Counted from the first letter of the stretch, positions 10,293 to 20,058 are shown. The stretch: 64,000 nt of DNA from Pseudoxanthobacter soli DSM 19599 (GCF_900148505.1 NZ_FRXO01000001.1:62001-126000); one strand, 5' to 3'. The notes: a model not told the origin generated them from the letters alone. Numbers and translations: made by a program.

Positions 10293-11777
10293 ATGGGTCG
10301 TTCGTCAGGCCGCCGTTCCGGGGCGCTGGCCACTGGGCTCTCGCCGCAGACTGTCGTGGCCGGCGGCATCTTCTCGGGTGCTGGATCCCTCCTCGGCGTG
10401 GCAGCGCTGGCATTCTCGCTCGGGTGCGGAACCGCTTCCGCCCAGAGCTTCGCCGACGCGCTCGCGTCGGCCTACAACACCAACCCGACGCTGAACTCGG
10501 CCCGTGCCCAGGCGCGCGCGACCGACGAAGGCGTGCCTCAGGCGCTGTCCGGCTATCGCCCGACCATCTCGGGTTCGATCAGCGGTTCCGCCAACGGCAA
10601 CTACAACACCAGCTACAATCAGGGCTACGCCGGCACCAATCTGGCGATGAATGGCTCGAATTATCCGATCTCGGTCGGGCTGACGCTGACGCAGCCGCTG
10701 TTCCGTGGCTTCCAGACCCAGAATTCCGTGCGGCAGGCCGAAGCCGCGGTTCTCGCCCAGCGCGAGCAGCTGCGCGACACCGAGCAGGCGGTGCTGAACA
10801 ACGCCGCCGCCGCCTACATGAACGTGATCCAGCAGCAGGCGCTGGTCGAGCTGCAGCAGAGCAACCTCGACTTCCTGAACCAGCAGCTGAAGTCGTCCGA
10901 AGAGCGTTTCAAGGTCGGCGAGGGCACCAACACCGACGTCGCCCAGTCACAGGCGAGCGCGGCCCAGGCGCAGGCAAACGTCAATGCCGCCAAGGCCAAT
11001 CTCAACGCCGCGCAGGCGACCTTCCGCCAGATCATCGGTATCCAGCCGAAGAAGCTGAGTTCCAAGCAGATCGGCCTGACGCTCCGGCCGAAGACGCTCG
11101 CGGCCGCGCTGACCTTCGCCCAGTCCCATCATCCCGCGATCCGCGCGGCGGTGAACAATGTCGACGTCGCCGCCTTCAATGTGAAGGTGCTGGAAGGCCA
11201 GGTGCTGCCGCAGGTGAACCTGCAGGCGGGCGTCAACCGCGCGTACAACTTCGCGTACGGCAACACCACGCAGTCGACCCGACAGCAGGATTCGGCGCAG
11301 ATCGGCATCAACGTCAACATCCCGATCTATACCGCGGGCATGGTGTCGTCGAAGGTCCGGCAGGCCAAGGAACAGCTCGGCTATTCGCAGGTCCAGGTCG
11401 ATCTCTATCGCGATCAGGTCCGCCAGTCCGTCGTGGCGGCCTGGGGCAATTTGGAAGCGGCCGAGGCCTCCATCTTCGCGGCGCGCACCGCCGTCGTCGC
11501 CAACCAGCTCGCCGTCAACGGCGTCGTCGAGGAACAGAAGGTCGGCCAGGCGACGACCCTCGACGTGCTGCAGCAGCAGAGCAACCTCGTCCAGGCGCGC
11601 ACCACGCTGGTGCAGGCCGAGTACCAGCAGGCGGTGGCGTTCTACACCCTTCTCGCCGCGGTCGGCGTGCTCGATGCGGAATCGCTCCGCCTGCCGGTTT
11701 CGGTCTACAAGCCGACCCAGCATTATGATGCGGTGCGCGGCAAGTGGGCGGGCATGACGACGCCGGACGGCCGCTGA
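10293..11777 (+). CDS. tolC: TolC family outer membrane efflux / type I secretion channel
   Basis: A 494-residue TolC-type protein, the trimeric outer-membrane duct used by drug efflux pumps and type I secretion. The start at 10293 has GGGAG seven bases upstream and yields a signal peptide with a hydrophobic stretch ending in TASA-QS near residue 50. The mature part shows the two repeated OEP domains, beginning FADALASAYNTNPTLNSARA and continuing with long Gln/Ala-rich coiled-coil helices (residues about 190-260 and 380-460). A substrate-specific pump or ABC exporter is not encoded nearby. The sedolisin-like protein at the window end could be a client, but that is speculation. Confidence 0.93.
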   Translation: MGRSSGRRSGALATGLSPQTVVAGGIFSGAGSLLGVAALAFSLGCGTASAQSFADALASAYNTNPTLNSARAQARATDEGVPQALSGYRPTISGSISGSANGNYNTSYNQGYAGTNLAMNGSNYPISVGLTLTQPLFRGFQTQNSVRQAEAAVLAQREQLRDTEQAVLNNAAAAYMNVIQQQALVELQQSNLDFLNQQLKSSEERFKVGEGTNTDVAQSQASAAQAQANVNAAKANLNAAQATFRQIIGIQPKKLSSKQIGLTLRPKTLAAALTFAQSHHPAIRAAVNNVDVAAFNVKVLEGQVLPQVNLQAGVNRAYNFAYGNTTQSTRQQDSAQIGINVNIPIYTAGMVSSKVRQAKEQLGYSQVQVDLYRDQVRQSVVAAWGNLEAAEASIFAARTAVVANQLAVNGVVEEQKVGQATTLDVLQQQSNLVQARTTLVQAEYQQAVAFYTLLAAVGVLDAESLRLPVSVYKPTQHYDAVRGKWAGMTTPDGR

Positions 11778-12126
11778 CCGCTTTGCCGCCATCATCCTTC
11801 GTCGGAATCGGCCGCATCGTGCGGCCGATTTTCGTTTGACGGCTTGTCTTTCTCCGCAAGGGCCGTGGGCTGTGGATCGATCCCGGTTGCGTCGCGTTGG
11901 TTCCCGTTCCGCGCGTGGCGTCGCTTGAGTTCTCCTGTTAACTCTTTATCAATCCTTCGGGAGATCGGCCTTGCGTGGAGCTGTCGCGACAGCGCAATGT
12001 CTTGCGGCTCGTCAGGGCCTCCGCGGGCGGAGGCGCGTGGCGGGAAAAATCACAGCCTTGACGGGGCGGCCGGCGGCGGCGCGAGGATGAAGCCTTCGCC
12101 CCGGAGATGAGATCGGGAGGAGCGAC
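11778..12126. other. intergenic, tolC to popZ
   Basis: A 349-bp gap with the tolC terminator. A possible popZ promoter is TTGAGT (11925-11930), 16 nt, TATCAA (11947-11952). This stretch also includes TTAA-N7-TCAA, one mismatch from the CtrA consensus, which would suit a cell-cycle gene, but a single imperfect site is weak evidence. Confidence 0.35.
11806..11837 (+). terminator. terminator of tolC
   Basis: A perfect 11-bp stem (11806-11816 with 11820-11830) and 3-nt loop is followed by TTCGTTT, 28 nt after the tolC stop. Confidence 0.85.
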
Positions 12127-13518
12127 ATGGCGCCAGCAAAGTCCGCCCGCGACCAGACGATGGAGGACATCCTCGCATCGATCCAGCGCATGATCACCGA
12201 CGGCGGTGACAACGCGACGAAGGACTCCGCGGCGCCGGCCGTGGTCGTCGAACCGCCCGGCGGCAACACGCGGGCGGAGACGTCCGCCGCGTTCGAGGTT
12301 GCGCCGGTGCTGCGGGACGACCGCGACGCGGGGCGCCCGGACGACGGGACCGTGCCCGAGATCATGGTGACGGATTCCACCGGCCTCTATGTGGAACTCG
12401 CGCGCGAGGAAGAGCGGCTGCTGCCGGCCGACGAAGCCGTCGCGGACGCCGGGGAGGCGGTCGATCCGGATTCACCGGAATTCGCCGATGCCTCGGCGCT
12501 GATCGAGCTCGACATCACCGCCCAGCTTTTCTCCGAACTCGGCATCGACCCGACTGAAGCCGCCGCGGAGGACGTCGAGCCCGGTCTCGACCCGAACCTC
12601 GAGGCCGATCTCGAGGCGGACATGGCCGACGCGCTCGCCGGGGCCAGCGTCTTCGCCCCGGCAGACGGTGCCGGCGACGAGAACGTCTCCGAGGCCGACA
12701 CGGCCGCGCACTCCAGCCCGCAGGGCGGGGACGATGCCGCCGCATTCCAGGCGGAAGCGCCCGACGACGCCGGTGAGATGGCCGCCTATCCCGATGCCGA
12801 CGACGTGGTCGGGGTCGAGATGCCCGAGGACGCCGTCCTCGTCGCCGAAGACGAGCCCGGCCCCGCCGGGGCGGAGGAGGCCGACGCGGGCATCGACGCC
12901 CTGCAGGAGGCCTTCGCCGAAGCGCTGTTCGACGACGGCGATCTCGCTCTGGAGGCGGATGACGCGGTGGTTGCCGCGGATGACGTCCCGGTCGAGGCCG
13001 TGGCGGACGGGAGCGTCGCGGATGAGAATGCGCCGTTCGCGGACGCCTCTGCCGAGGTTGCCGACGGCATCTCCGGCACCGATATGACGGATATCGCTGC
13101 TGCCGATGCCGATGTCCCCTCGGACGCGGCCGGCGAGACGGCGGGGGGCGCCGACATTGACGTGGCCTCGCTTGAAGCGTTTGAGACACTCGTGACCGAG
13201 GCGATCGGTGCTGCCATCGTGCCGCTCGTCATGCAGACCATGGAAAACAAGGTTGAACCCGACATGAGCAGTGAGACGAAAGCCGCAGCGCCCACCGCCG
13301 AGGACCGCATCCTTTCCGAGGCGGCGGATGCGGCCATCGGCGCATCCTTCAACGTGCTGTCGCGGACCGTGGTGGCGCAGAACCCGCACACCATCGAGGA
13401 CCTCGTGCGCGACATGCTGCGCCCGATGCTGCAGTCTTGGCTCGACGAGAACCTGCCGCGCATCGTGGAGCGTCAGGTCCGTGCGGAAATCGAGCGCGTG
13501 AGCCGCGGCGAGCGCTGA
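12127..13518 (+). CDS. popZ: polar organizing protein PopZ (DUF2497)
   Basis: A 463-residue protein with PopZ architecture. The N-terminal helix TMEDILASIQRMITD (residues about 11-25) binds client proteins. A long, very acidic Ala/Asp/Glu/Val region fills residues 30-370. The conserved C-terminal oligomerisation helices (DLVRDMLRPMLQSWLDENLP, then IVERQVRAEIERV) end the protein. PopZ forms polar condensates that anchor the chromosome origin in Caulobacter and mark growing poles in Agrobacterium. The protein is much longer than Caulobacter PopZ (177 residues), all of it in the acidic spacer. GGGAGGAG lies just before the ATG. The position between tolC and valS is conserved in the order. Confidence 0.9.
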   Translation: MAPAKSARDQTMEDILASIQRMITDGGDNATKDSAAPAVVVEPPGGNTRAETSAAFEVAPVLRDDRDAGRPDDGTVPEIMVTDSTGLYVELAREEERLLPADEAVADAGEAVDPDSPEFADASALIELDITAQLFSELGIDPTEAAAEDVEPGLDPNLEADLEADMADALAGASVFAPADGAGDENVSEADTAAHSSPQGGDDAAAFQAEAPDDAGEMAAYPDADDVVGVEMPEDAVLVAEDEPGPAGAEEADAGIDALQEAFAEALFDDGDLALEADDAVVAADDVPVEAVADGSVADENAPFADASAEVADGISGTDMTDIAAADADVPSDAAGETAGGADIDVASLEAFETLVTEAIGAAIVPLVMQTMENKVEPDMSSETKAAAPTAEDRILSEAADAAIGASFNVLSRTVVAQNPHTIEDLVRDMLRPMLQSWLDENLPRIVERQVRAEIERVSRGER

Positions 13519-13829
13519 GCCGTCGCACCGCGCTTTATTCCGGGTTGCGATCCCAGAGCGGCGTGCCGGTCGACCCGGCGCGCCGCTTTTGCGTCCGCCG
13601 CCGGCGCGCTCTGCGTTCGAGCTAGTCGGCGTTAACGGAGCGGGCTTCAGGCCCGCGCCCTGCGCGCCTGAGGTTGACCGGCGCGCGCTGGACGCTTAAC
13701 CACGCCCACGGGACCGGGCCGCTTCCCGAGCGGCTTGCCTCCCTGCACAGGTGATCCGGCCCGCTCCCACGGGCTTCAGGGTCACGACCGATCCCCGCGC
13801 ATCCGCGCCATCGACGAACTGAGCCCGCC
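13519..13829. other. intergenic, popZ to valS
   Basis: A 311-bp gap with the popZ terminator at its left end. The rest should hold the valS promoter; I see no clear -35/-10 pair and no T-box-like leader. Confidence 0.4.
13558..13590 (+). terminator. terminator of popZ
   Basis: A 12-bp stem (13558-13569 with 13575-13586, one G-T wobble) is followed by TTTT. It lies 39 nt after the popZ stop. Confidence 0.75.
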
Positions 13830-16544
13830 ATGCTCGAGAAGAACTACGAAGCCGCCGAAGCCGAACCGCGCATCGCCGCCCTTTGGGACGAGAAGCGCGC
13901 CTTCGTAGCCGGAGCCGGCGCCGAGCCGGGTGCCGATCCGTTCTGCATCGTCATCCCGCCGCCGAACGTCACCGGCTCGCTGCACATGGGCCACGCGCTG
14001 AACAACACGCTTCAGGATATCCTGGTGCGGTTCCAGCGCATGAAGGGCCGCGACGTGCTCTGGCAGCCCGGGCTCGATCACGCCGGCATCGCCACCCAGA
14101 TGGTGGTCGAACGCCAGCTGATGCAGCGCCAGGAGCCGGACCGCCGCACGCTCGGCCGCGAGAAGTTCGTCGAGAAGGTCTGGAGCTGGAAGGCCGAATC
14201 CGGCGGCACCATTCTGGGCCAGCTCCGCCGCCTCGGCGCCTCGTGCGACTGGTCGCGCGAGCGCTTCACCATGGACGAGGGTCTCTCGAAGGCCGTCCTC
14301 GAAGTGTTCGTCACGCTCTACAAGCAGGGGCTGATCTACAAGGACAAGCGCCTCGTCAACTGGGATCCGAAGCTGCTGACGGCCATTTCGGACCTCGAGG
14401 TCCAGCCGGTCGAGTTGAAGGGCAAGCTCTGGCACCTGCGCTATCCGGTGGAGGGCATGGCGGATCGCGTCATCATCGTCGCGACGACCCGTCCGGAGAC
14501 GATGCTGGGCGATACCGCCGTCGCGGTTCACCCCGATGACGAGCGCTACAAGGACATCGTCGGCCGCTTCGTCGTGCAGCCGCTGACCGGCCGCCGCATC
14601 CCGATCGTCGCCGACGACTATGCCGACCCGGAAACCGGAACCGGCGCGGTGAAGATCACCCCCGCCCACGACTTCAACGATTTCGAGGTCGGCAAGCGCC
14701 ACGACCTGCCGATGATCTCGATCCTCGATTTCGAAGGCAATGCCGCCCTTCAGGGCAACGAGGATTTCCTCGCCGGCCTCAAGCCATCGCCCGACCTCGA
14801 CGAGGCGCTGGCCCTGCACGGCCAGGACCGCTTCTTCGTCCGCAAGCGCATCGTCGAGATGCTGGAGGAGCGCGGCTTCCTCGAGAAGATCGAGGACCAT
14901 CCGCACATGGTGCCGCACGGCGACCGCTCGGGCGTTCCGATCGAGCCGATGCTCACGGACCAGTGGTATGTCGACGCCAAGACGCTCGCCGCGCCGGCGA
15001 TCGCCTCGGTGCGCGAGGGCCGCACCGTGTTCGTGCCGAAGAACTGGGAGAAGACCTATTTCGACTGGATGGAGAACATCCAGCCGTGGTGCGTCTCCCG
15101 CCAGCTCTGGTGGGGCCATCAGATCCCCGCCTGGTATGGGCCGGACGGCGCCGTGTTCGTCGAGAAGTCCGAGGCCGAGGCGCTCGCCGCCGCGGAAGCG
15201 CACTATGGCGCCCCGACCGCGCTCGTCCGCGACGAGGACGTGCTCGACACCTGGTTCTCGTCCGCGCTGTGGCCGTTCTCCACCCTCGGCTGGCCGGACA
15301 AGACGCCGGAACTCGGCCGCTATTATCCCACCAATGTGCTGGTGACCGGGTTCGACATCATCTTCTTCTGGGTGGCCCGGATGATGATGATGGGCCTGCA
15401 TTTCATGGGGCCGGAGCCGTTCCACACCGTCTATATCCACGCCCTCGTCCGTGACGAGAAGGGCGCGAAGATGTCGAAGTCGAAGGGCAACGTCATCGAC
15501 CCGCTCGACCTCGCCAACGAGTACGGCGCCGATGCGCTGCGCTTCACGCTGGCGGCGATGGCCGCGCCCGGCCGCGACATCAAGCTGGCGACCAGCCGCG
15601 TCGCCGGCTATCGCAACTTCGTGACCAAGCTCTGGAACGCCGCGCGTTTCGCCGAGATGAACGGCTGCGTGCGGGTGGAAGGGTTCGATCCGGCCTCGGT
15701 CCAGGGCACGCTCGCCCGCTGGATCGTGGTGGAAGCCGGCCGTGTCGCCGACGAGGTCGCCGCGGCGATCCTCGCCTATCGCTTCAACGACGCGGCGGCG
15801 GCGGTCTACCGCTTCACCTGGAACACGTTCTGCGACTGGTATCTCGAACTCGCCAAGCCGATCCTCAACGGCGACGACGAGGCCGCCAAGGCGGAGATTC
15901 GAGCGACCACGGCCTGGGCGCTCGACGAGATCCTGAAGGTGCTGCACCCGTTCGCGCCGTTCGTGACGGAAGAGCTGTGGCTGCGCACCGGCGAGACCGG
16001 ACCCGCGCGGACGGGCCTCGCCGCCCATGCGCGCTGGCCCGTCGGCGTCGCCGGCGCCGGTGCGGCGGCCGCTGCCGACGAGATCAACTGGCTGGTCGAT
16101 CTCATCGCTGCGATCCGCTCCGTCCGGGCGGAGATGAACGTGCCGCCGGCCGCGCTGCTGCCGCTGGTGCTCGTCGGTGCCGATGACACCGACAAGGCGC
16201 GCCTCGTCACCCACGACGCCGCGATCAGACGGCTCGCCCGCATCGAAACCGCCTCGACCGCCGACGTCGCCCCGGCGGCCTCGGCGCAGATCGTGCTCGG
16301 CCGCACCACCGCCTGCCTGCCGCTCGCCGGCGTGATCGACTTCGCCGCCGAGCGCGCGCGGCTGGAGAAGGAACTCGCCAAGGTCGACGCCGACATCGCC
16401 AAGGTCGACGGCAAGCTCTCCAACCCGAGCTTCATCGAGCGGGCGCCGGAGGAGATCGTCGAGCAGGAACGCGAGCGTCGCGAAGCCGCGATGGAGCGGC
16501 GCGTCAAGGTCGTCGAGGCCCTCGGCCGGCTTCAGGGCGCCTGA
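13830..16544 (+). CDS. valS: valyl-tRNA synthetase
   Basis: A 904-residue class I aminoacyl-tRNA synthetase that charges tRNA-Val in the cytoplasm. The HIGH-type motif is PPPNVTGSLHMGHALNN near residue 45. The CP1 editing domain follows (VATTRPETMLGDTAVAVHP, near 222). The KMSKS motif reads KMSKSKGNVIDPLDLANEYG near 547. The C-terminal coiled-coil arm with alternating charges (ERARLEKELAKVDADIAKVD) is typical of ValRS. Length and order are normal. It is flanked by terminators on both sides and so is probably transcribed alone. Confidence 0.98.
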   Translation: MLEKNYEAAEAEPRIAALWDEKRAFVAGAGAEPGADPFCIVIPPPNVTGSLHMGHALNNTLQDILVRFQRMKGRDVLWQPGLDHAGIATQMVVERQLMQRQEPDRRTLGREKFVEKVWSWKAESGGTILGQLRRLGASCDWSRERFTMDEGLSKAVLEVFVTLYKQGLIYKDKRLVNWDPKLLTAISDLEVQPVELKGKLWHLRYPVEGMADRVIIVATTRPETMLGDTAVAVHPDDERYKDIVGRFVVQPLTGRRIPIVADDYADPETGTGAVKITPAHDFNDFEVGKRHDLPMISILDFEGNAALQGNEDFLAGLKPSPDLDEALALHGQDRFFVRKRIVEMLEERGFLEKIEDHPHMVPHGDRSGVPIEPMLTDQWYVDAKTLAAPAIASVREGRTVFVPKNWEKTYFDWMENIQPWCVSRQLWWGHQIPAWYGPDGAVFVEKSEAEALAAAEAHYGAPTALVRDEDVLDTWFSSALWPFSTLGWPDKTPELGRYYPTNVLVTGFDIIFFWVARMMMMGLHFMGPEPFHTVYIHALVRDEKGAKMSKSKGNVIDPLDLANEYGADALRFTLAAMAAPGRDIKLATSRVAGYRNFVTKLWNAARFAEMNGCVRVEGFDPASVQGTLARWIVVEAGRVADEVAAAILAYRFNDAAAAVYRFTWNTFCDWYLELAKPILNGDDEAAKAEIRATTAWALDEILKVLHPFAPFVTEELWLRTGETGPARTGLAAHARWPVGVAGAGAAAAADEINWLVDLIAAIRSVRAEMNVPPAALLPLVLVGADDTDKARLVTHDAAIRRLARIETASTADVAPAASAQIVLGRTTACLPLAGVIDFAAERARLEKELAKVDADIAKVDGKLSNPSFIERAPEEIVEQERERREAAMERRVKVVEALGRLQGA

Positions 16545-16570
16545 CCGGCCCCGCTTCGCGTCACGGCCTC

Positions 16571-16612
16571 GCGGCCGCCGGTCCCTGACAGGGCCGGCGG
16601 CCGCTTTCGTTT
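16571..16612 (+). terminator. terminator of valS
   Basis: A long stem of GC pairs (16571-16581 with 16594-16604, extended by an inner CCCT/AGGG stem and a one-base bulge) is followed by TTTCGTTT, 26 nt after the valS stop. Confidence 0.85.
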
Positions 16613-16733
16613 CGGAATGCCCGCGCGGTCACTGTCCCGACAGAGACCAGCCGGCTCTGTCTCGCCGCCTCTGTCTTGCTGCGCACTTATGGGCGATGGT
16701 GCTCCCGATGCAGCGATGACGGGAGACGGGACG

Positions 16734-18329
16734 ATGGCGGACCGGTGGACACTCGGCGGAAGCAGAGGCTTCGGCATCCTCCTCAGGGGGCTTGCGGCAG
16801 TGGGGCTGACTGCGACCCTCGCCGCGCCGGCCGTTGCGCAGGGCACGCCCGCGATGGGGCAGGGCGCACAGGCGGCGGCGCCGCTCGCCGAGCGCGTCAC
16901 CGCGCTGACGCCCGCGCTCGACGCCTATGTGAAGCAGGGCATGGCGGCCTTCGACATTCCCGGCGCGGCGGTCGGCATCGTCGGGCCGGACGGCCTCGTC
17001 TACGCCAAGGGGTTCGGCATCCGGGCGAAAGACGATCCGCGCCCGGTCGATGCCGCGACGATCTTCCAGGTTGGCTCGACCACCAAGAGCTTCCTTGCCA
17101 CCACGCTGGCGAAGGCGGTCGACGACAGGAGGATCACATGGGATAAAACCGTCGTCGATCTCGACCCGAGCTTCGCGCTGAAGGACCCCTGGGTCACACG
17201 GGAATTCCGGGTGTTCGACCTCATCGCCCAGCGCTCCGGCCTCAGGCCCTATGTCAACGACACGCTCGCGGTGCTCGGTTATGACGCTGACGCGCTGATC
17301 GCATCGCTTCGTTATGCCGATCCGGTCTCGAGCTTCCGCTCCACCTTCGCCTATACCAACATCACCCATCTGCTGGCCGGCCGCATCCTGGCGCGGCTTT
17401 ATGGCGAGAAGAGTTGGGACGATCTCGCCCGCCGCACGCTCATCGAGCCGCTCGCGATGACGTCGACCAGCTTCACCAAGGAGGCCATCGCCACCGCGCC
17501 CAACCATGCGGAAGGCCACCGGTTCGCCTCCGGCGGATCCGTGCAGGTGCCGTTCGACGAGAACTTTCCCTACCGCCTCGGGCCGGCCGGCAACATCAAT
17601 TCCAACCTGGAGGACATGGCCCGCTGGGTGCGGTTCCAGATGGGCGACGGCGAACTCGACGGCAAGCGCCTCGTTTCCACCCAGAACCTGTCGGTCACGC
17701 GCTGGCCGCGGGTGGCGATCAACGACACGCTCTCCTACGCCATGGGCTGGGTCATCACATCCTCGGCCGATGGCCGGGTGGTCTGGCACAACGGCGGCAC
17801 AGCGGGCTTCGGCGCCCATATCGGCTTCATGCCGGGCAAGGGCTTCGGCGTGGTGGTGCTGTCGAACGAGGGCAATCGCGGTTTTCCGGATGCCGTGGCG
17901 CAGTGGATCTATCTGCGGCTCATCGGTGCGGATGCCGGCGATCCGGTCGCCGCTGCCCTCGCGCAGGCGAAGGCGGCGGAAGCGACCGCTGACGCCCGGT
18001 TCAAGCCGCCCGCCGATGCGCGGCCGGCCGGCGATCTCGCCGCGCTGGCAGGCACGTTCGCCAACCCCGCGATAGGGATGGCGAACGTCATCGCCGACGG
18101 CTCGCGGCTCACGATGACGTTGCAGCAGACCGGCGCGCAACTGGCACTGTCGCCGTTCGACGGGGGGGTGTTCTCCGTCAAGGCGCTGCCGGTCGGCCCG
18201 CTCGCGGGCCTCGATGCCCTGACGGACGAGACGCTCGGCTTCGCTCAGTTCGAGGCCGACGCCGACGGGCGTCTGTCCACGCTCGTGTTCGATCAGGACG
18301 GCCAGAGGTTCCCGTTCACGAGACACTGA
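16734..18329 (+). CDS. secreted serine hydrolase, beta-lactamase/penicillin-binding fold
   Basis: A 531-residue exported protein of the class C beta-lactamase / D-aminopeptidase family. From the ATG at 16734 (GGGAG eight bases upstream) a signal peptide runs to APAVA-QG near residue 36. The catalytic SxxK is GSTTKSF, the YxN motif is AYTNITH, and the third motif is HNGGTAGFGAHIGF, so the active site looks intact. The last 110 residues resemble the C-terminal barrel domain often attached to these hydrolases. The substrate is not evident; esterase, peptidase or cell-wall hydrolase are possible. It stands alone between the valS terminator and a stress-type gene. Confidence 0.88.
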   Translation: MADRWTLGGSRGFGILLRGLAAVGLTATLAAPAVAQGTPAMGQGAQAAAPLAERVTALTPALDAYVKQGMAAFDIPGAAVGIVGPDGLVYAKGFGIRAKDDPRPVDAATIFQVGSTTKSFLATTLAKAVDDRRITWDKTVVDLDPSFALKDPWVTREFRVFDLIAQRSGLRPYVNDTLAVLGYDADALIASLRYADPVSSFRSTFAYTNITHLLAGRILARLYGEKSWDDLARRTLIEPLAMTSTSFTKEAIATAPNHAEGHRFASGGSVQVPFDENFPYRLGPAGNINSNLEDMARWVRFQMGDGELDGKRLVSTQNLSVTRWPRVAINDTLSYAMGWVITSSADGRVVWHNGGTAGFGAHIGFMPGKGFGVVVLSNEGNRGFPDAVAQWIYLRLIGADAGDPVAAALAQAKAAEATADARFKPPADARPAGDLAALAGTFANPAIGMANVIADGSRLTMTLQQTGAQLALSPFDGGVFSVKALPVGPLAGLDALTDETLGFAQFEADADGRLSTLVFDQDGQRFPFTRH

Positions 18330-18366
18330 CCTCTGCGGACGTGGTTCACGAGGGTTTGTTCGCCGG

Positions 18367-18391
18367 GGAACGGAAGCGGTGCTGTGCGGTT
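18367..18391 (+). promoter_or_regulatory. possible EcfG-type promoter of the DUF3309 gene
   Basis: GGAAC (18367-18371), 16 nt, GGTT (18388-18391) is one base from the alphaproteobacterial general-stress consensus GGAAC-N16/17-CGTT. It lies about 120 nt before the DUF3309 start. Confidence 0.3.
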
Positions 18392-18517
18392 GTAAGGACA
18401 GGCGCGCTGGGGACGACGCCGGAGCGATCCGGCCGAGATAATGCGGTCGCGTCAGATCGAAATCGGGTTGGGAGACCGTGGGTAGGCGGTCTGCCGCCTG
18501 CCGCAGGGAGACCACCG

Positions 18518-18676
18518 ATGACCCTTTCCACCATTCTGCTGATCATCCTCATTCTGCTCCTGATCGGCGCACTGCCGACCTGGCCCTACAGCAGCGGCTG
18601 GGGCTATGGCCCGGGCGGCATCGTCGGCCTCGTGCTGATCGTGCTCGTCATCCTGATGTTGATGGGACGCGTCTGA
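18518..18676 (+). CDS. DUF3309 family small membrane protein
   Basis: A 52-residue protein, MTLSTILLIILILLLIGALP at the N-terminus, then WPYSSGWGYGPGGIVG, then a second hydrophobic stretch ending ILMLMGRV. Two membrane helices around a Gly/Tyr/Trp-rich loop are the DUF3309 signature. GGGAG stands seven bases before the ATG. The function of the family is unknown. The gene ends eight bases before a palindromic repeat copy. Confidence 0.85.
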   Translation: MTLSTILLIILILLLIGALPTWPYSSGWGYGPGGIVGLVLIVLVILMLMGRV

Positions 18677-18684
18677 CGATGCCT

Positions 18685-18798
18685 GGAGCATAACCCGTTC
18701 AGATCGAGCCGATCGGAACGACAAGGATATGCTAAAGCTTTCGAATCTTGAGCGATGTCTTTCCGATCCGATGATTCCATCGGATCGGAAAGCGCTCT
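18685..18798 (-). repeat. RIME-like two-hairpin repeat, copy A
   Basis: In the minus orientation it reads the short hairpin first (CGATCCGATG, loop GAAT, CATCGGATCG), then a spacer with CATCGCTCAAGATTCGAAAG, then a longer degenerate hairpin between two AGCAT ends. It is homologous along its length to the copy at 35834-35942. It sits between the DUF3309 gene and the 3' end of the AEC transporter. Confidence 0.85.
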
Positions 18799-18859
18799 AA
18801 GCCGGCATCGTGCACCCCGCGCGATGCCGGCGAGGGCGTCCGGTCCCGTGAGCCGGCTT

Positions 18860-19807
18860 TTATCCGCCGTGGCCGGTGATCATCAGCAACGCGGACAGCG
18901 TCGCGACCGAGCCCAGGGTCGAGAACAGGATCGTCTTGGCGGTCACCACCGCTTCCCGTCCGTAGAATTCGGCCAGCATGAACGGTCCCGTGCCCGTGGG
19001 CAGAGCCGCCATCAGCACGGCGATGGCCGTCAGCATTGGCGGCAGCCTGAAGACATAGGCCGCCAGCAGCCACGTCACCGCCGGATGGACCGCAAGCTTG
19101 AACACGGTCAGAATCACGGCGGACCTGGTATGGCCGCCTTCGCCGGAAGGCCGGCGTTCCGCAAGGAACAGCCCGAGGCCGACGAGCGCGCAGGGGCTCG
19201 CTGCGCCGCCGAGCAGCTTCAGAAACGTTTCCGCCCCTGTGGGGACGGCGAAACCGGTCGCCGCGTAGAGCGCGCCGAGCACGGGCGATACCAGAAGCGG
19301 ATTTTTCGCGAGCGAGCGAATGACCTTCCACACCAGCGGCGCCACACGGCGCTCGCTTTGCAGGCCGATCTCGATCAGCACGATCACGACCGCGAACACG
19401 CCGCAGACGGTGAGGATCGCGGCAATCGTGATGGCGGGGAGCGCATCGCGGCCGAATGCCATCAGCCCCAGCGGAAAGCCCATATAGCCGGTGTTGGGAT
19501 AGGCCGCGTTCAGCCCGTCCAGGCTCGCGTCCGCCAGATGCCGGGGTGAGCGCCAGCGCAACGCCAGGGTGACGGCAAGCACCGACAGCGAACCGAGCCC
19601 ATAGGCCGCGGCAAAGCCCGGCTGGTAAAGCGCGGTCCAGGAGGTGTTCGCCATCACGTCGAACAACAGCGCGGGCAGCGCCAGATAGACCACGAACCGG
19701 TTGAGTTCCGTCGTCGCATTCGGCCCGAGCACGCCGAGGCGCCGGCACAGGAAGCCGGCCAGCACGAGCGCGAACACCGGCAGAACCACCGTGAGCGTGG
19801 CAAGCAT
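18860..19807 (-). CDS. AEC family transporter (auxin efflux carrier type)
   Basis: A 315-residue integral membrane protein with about ten hydrophobic segments in two halves, separated by a charged cytoplasmic loop around residues 200-215. Motifs such as NRFVVYLALPALLFD near the N-terminus, NTGYMGFPLGL near 125 and ALPTGTGPFMLAEFYG near 270 fit the AEC family. Relatives carry malonate, malate or other organic acids; the substrate here cannot be read from the sequence. The gene is not in an operon with its neighbours. Confidence 0.9.
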   Translation of the reverse strand: MLATLTVVLPVFALVLAGFLCRRLGVLGPNATTELNRFVVYLALPALLFDVMANTSWTALYQPGFAAAYGLGSLSVLAVTLALRWRSPRHLADASLDGLNAAYPNTGYMGFPLGLMAFGRDALPAITIAAILTVCGVFAVVIVLIEIGLQSERRVAPLVWKVIRSLAKNPLLVSPVLGALYAATGFAVPTGAETFLKLLGGAASPCALVGLGLFLAERRPSGEGGHTRSAVILTVFKLAVHPAVTWLLAAYVFRLPPMLTAIAVLMAALPTGTGPFMLAEFYGREAVVTAKTILFSTLGSVATLSALLMITGHGG

Positions 19808-20058
19808 CGCAATCGACGTCCTGAGCCATCGGACCCGGCGGGCACCGGCCCGCGGCCGGGGCGTCCGACGATCGAGAAGGGTAGGGAAGTTCGGCGGTCG
19901 AGGCCGGCACCCTGCCGGGTCCGCCCGACAGGGTGGGGCCCGGCTCCAGGGTTCCGGACCGACGATCTTGGCCTATGGGATCGCCGCCGCCCCGTCAACC
20001 GCAGGCAGGCCAGCGGCGCGATCAAGCCGCCAGCCGGCAGGCGTCGCGGCCTGCGCCG

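Noticed and set aside
11925-11955. CtrA box upstream of popZ
   Set aside because: Only one imperfect TTAA-N7-TCAA; such sites occur by chance and no second site is nearby. Kept only as a remark.
19900-19935. Hairpin CACCCTG...CAGGGTG as a terminator of the SFPASDPPA gene
   Set aside because: The stem is short and imperfect and there is no T tract on the minus strand.
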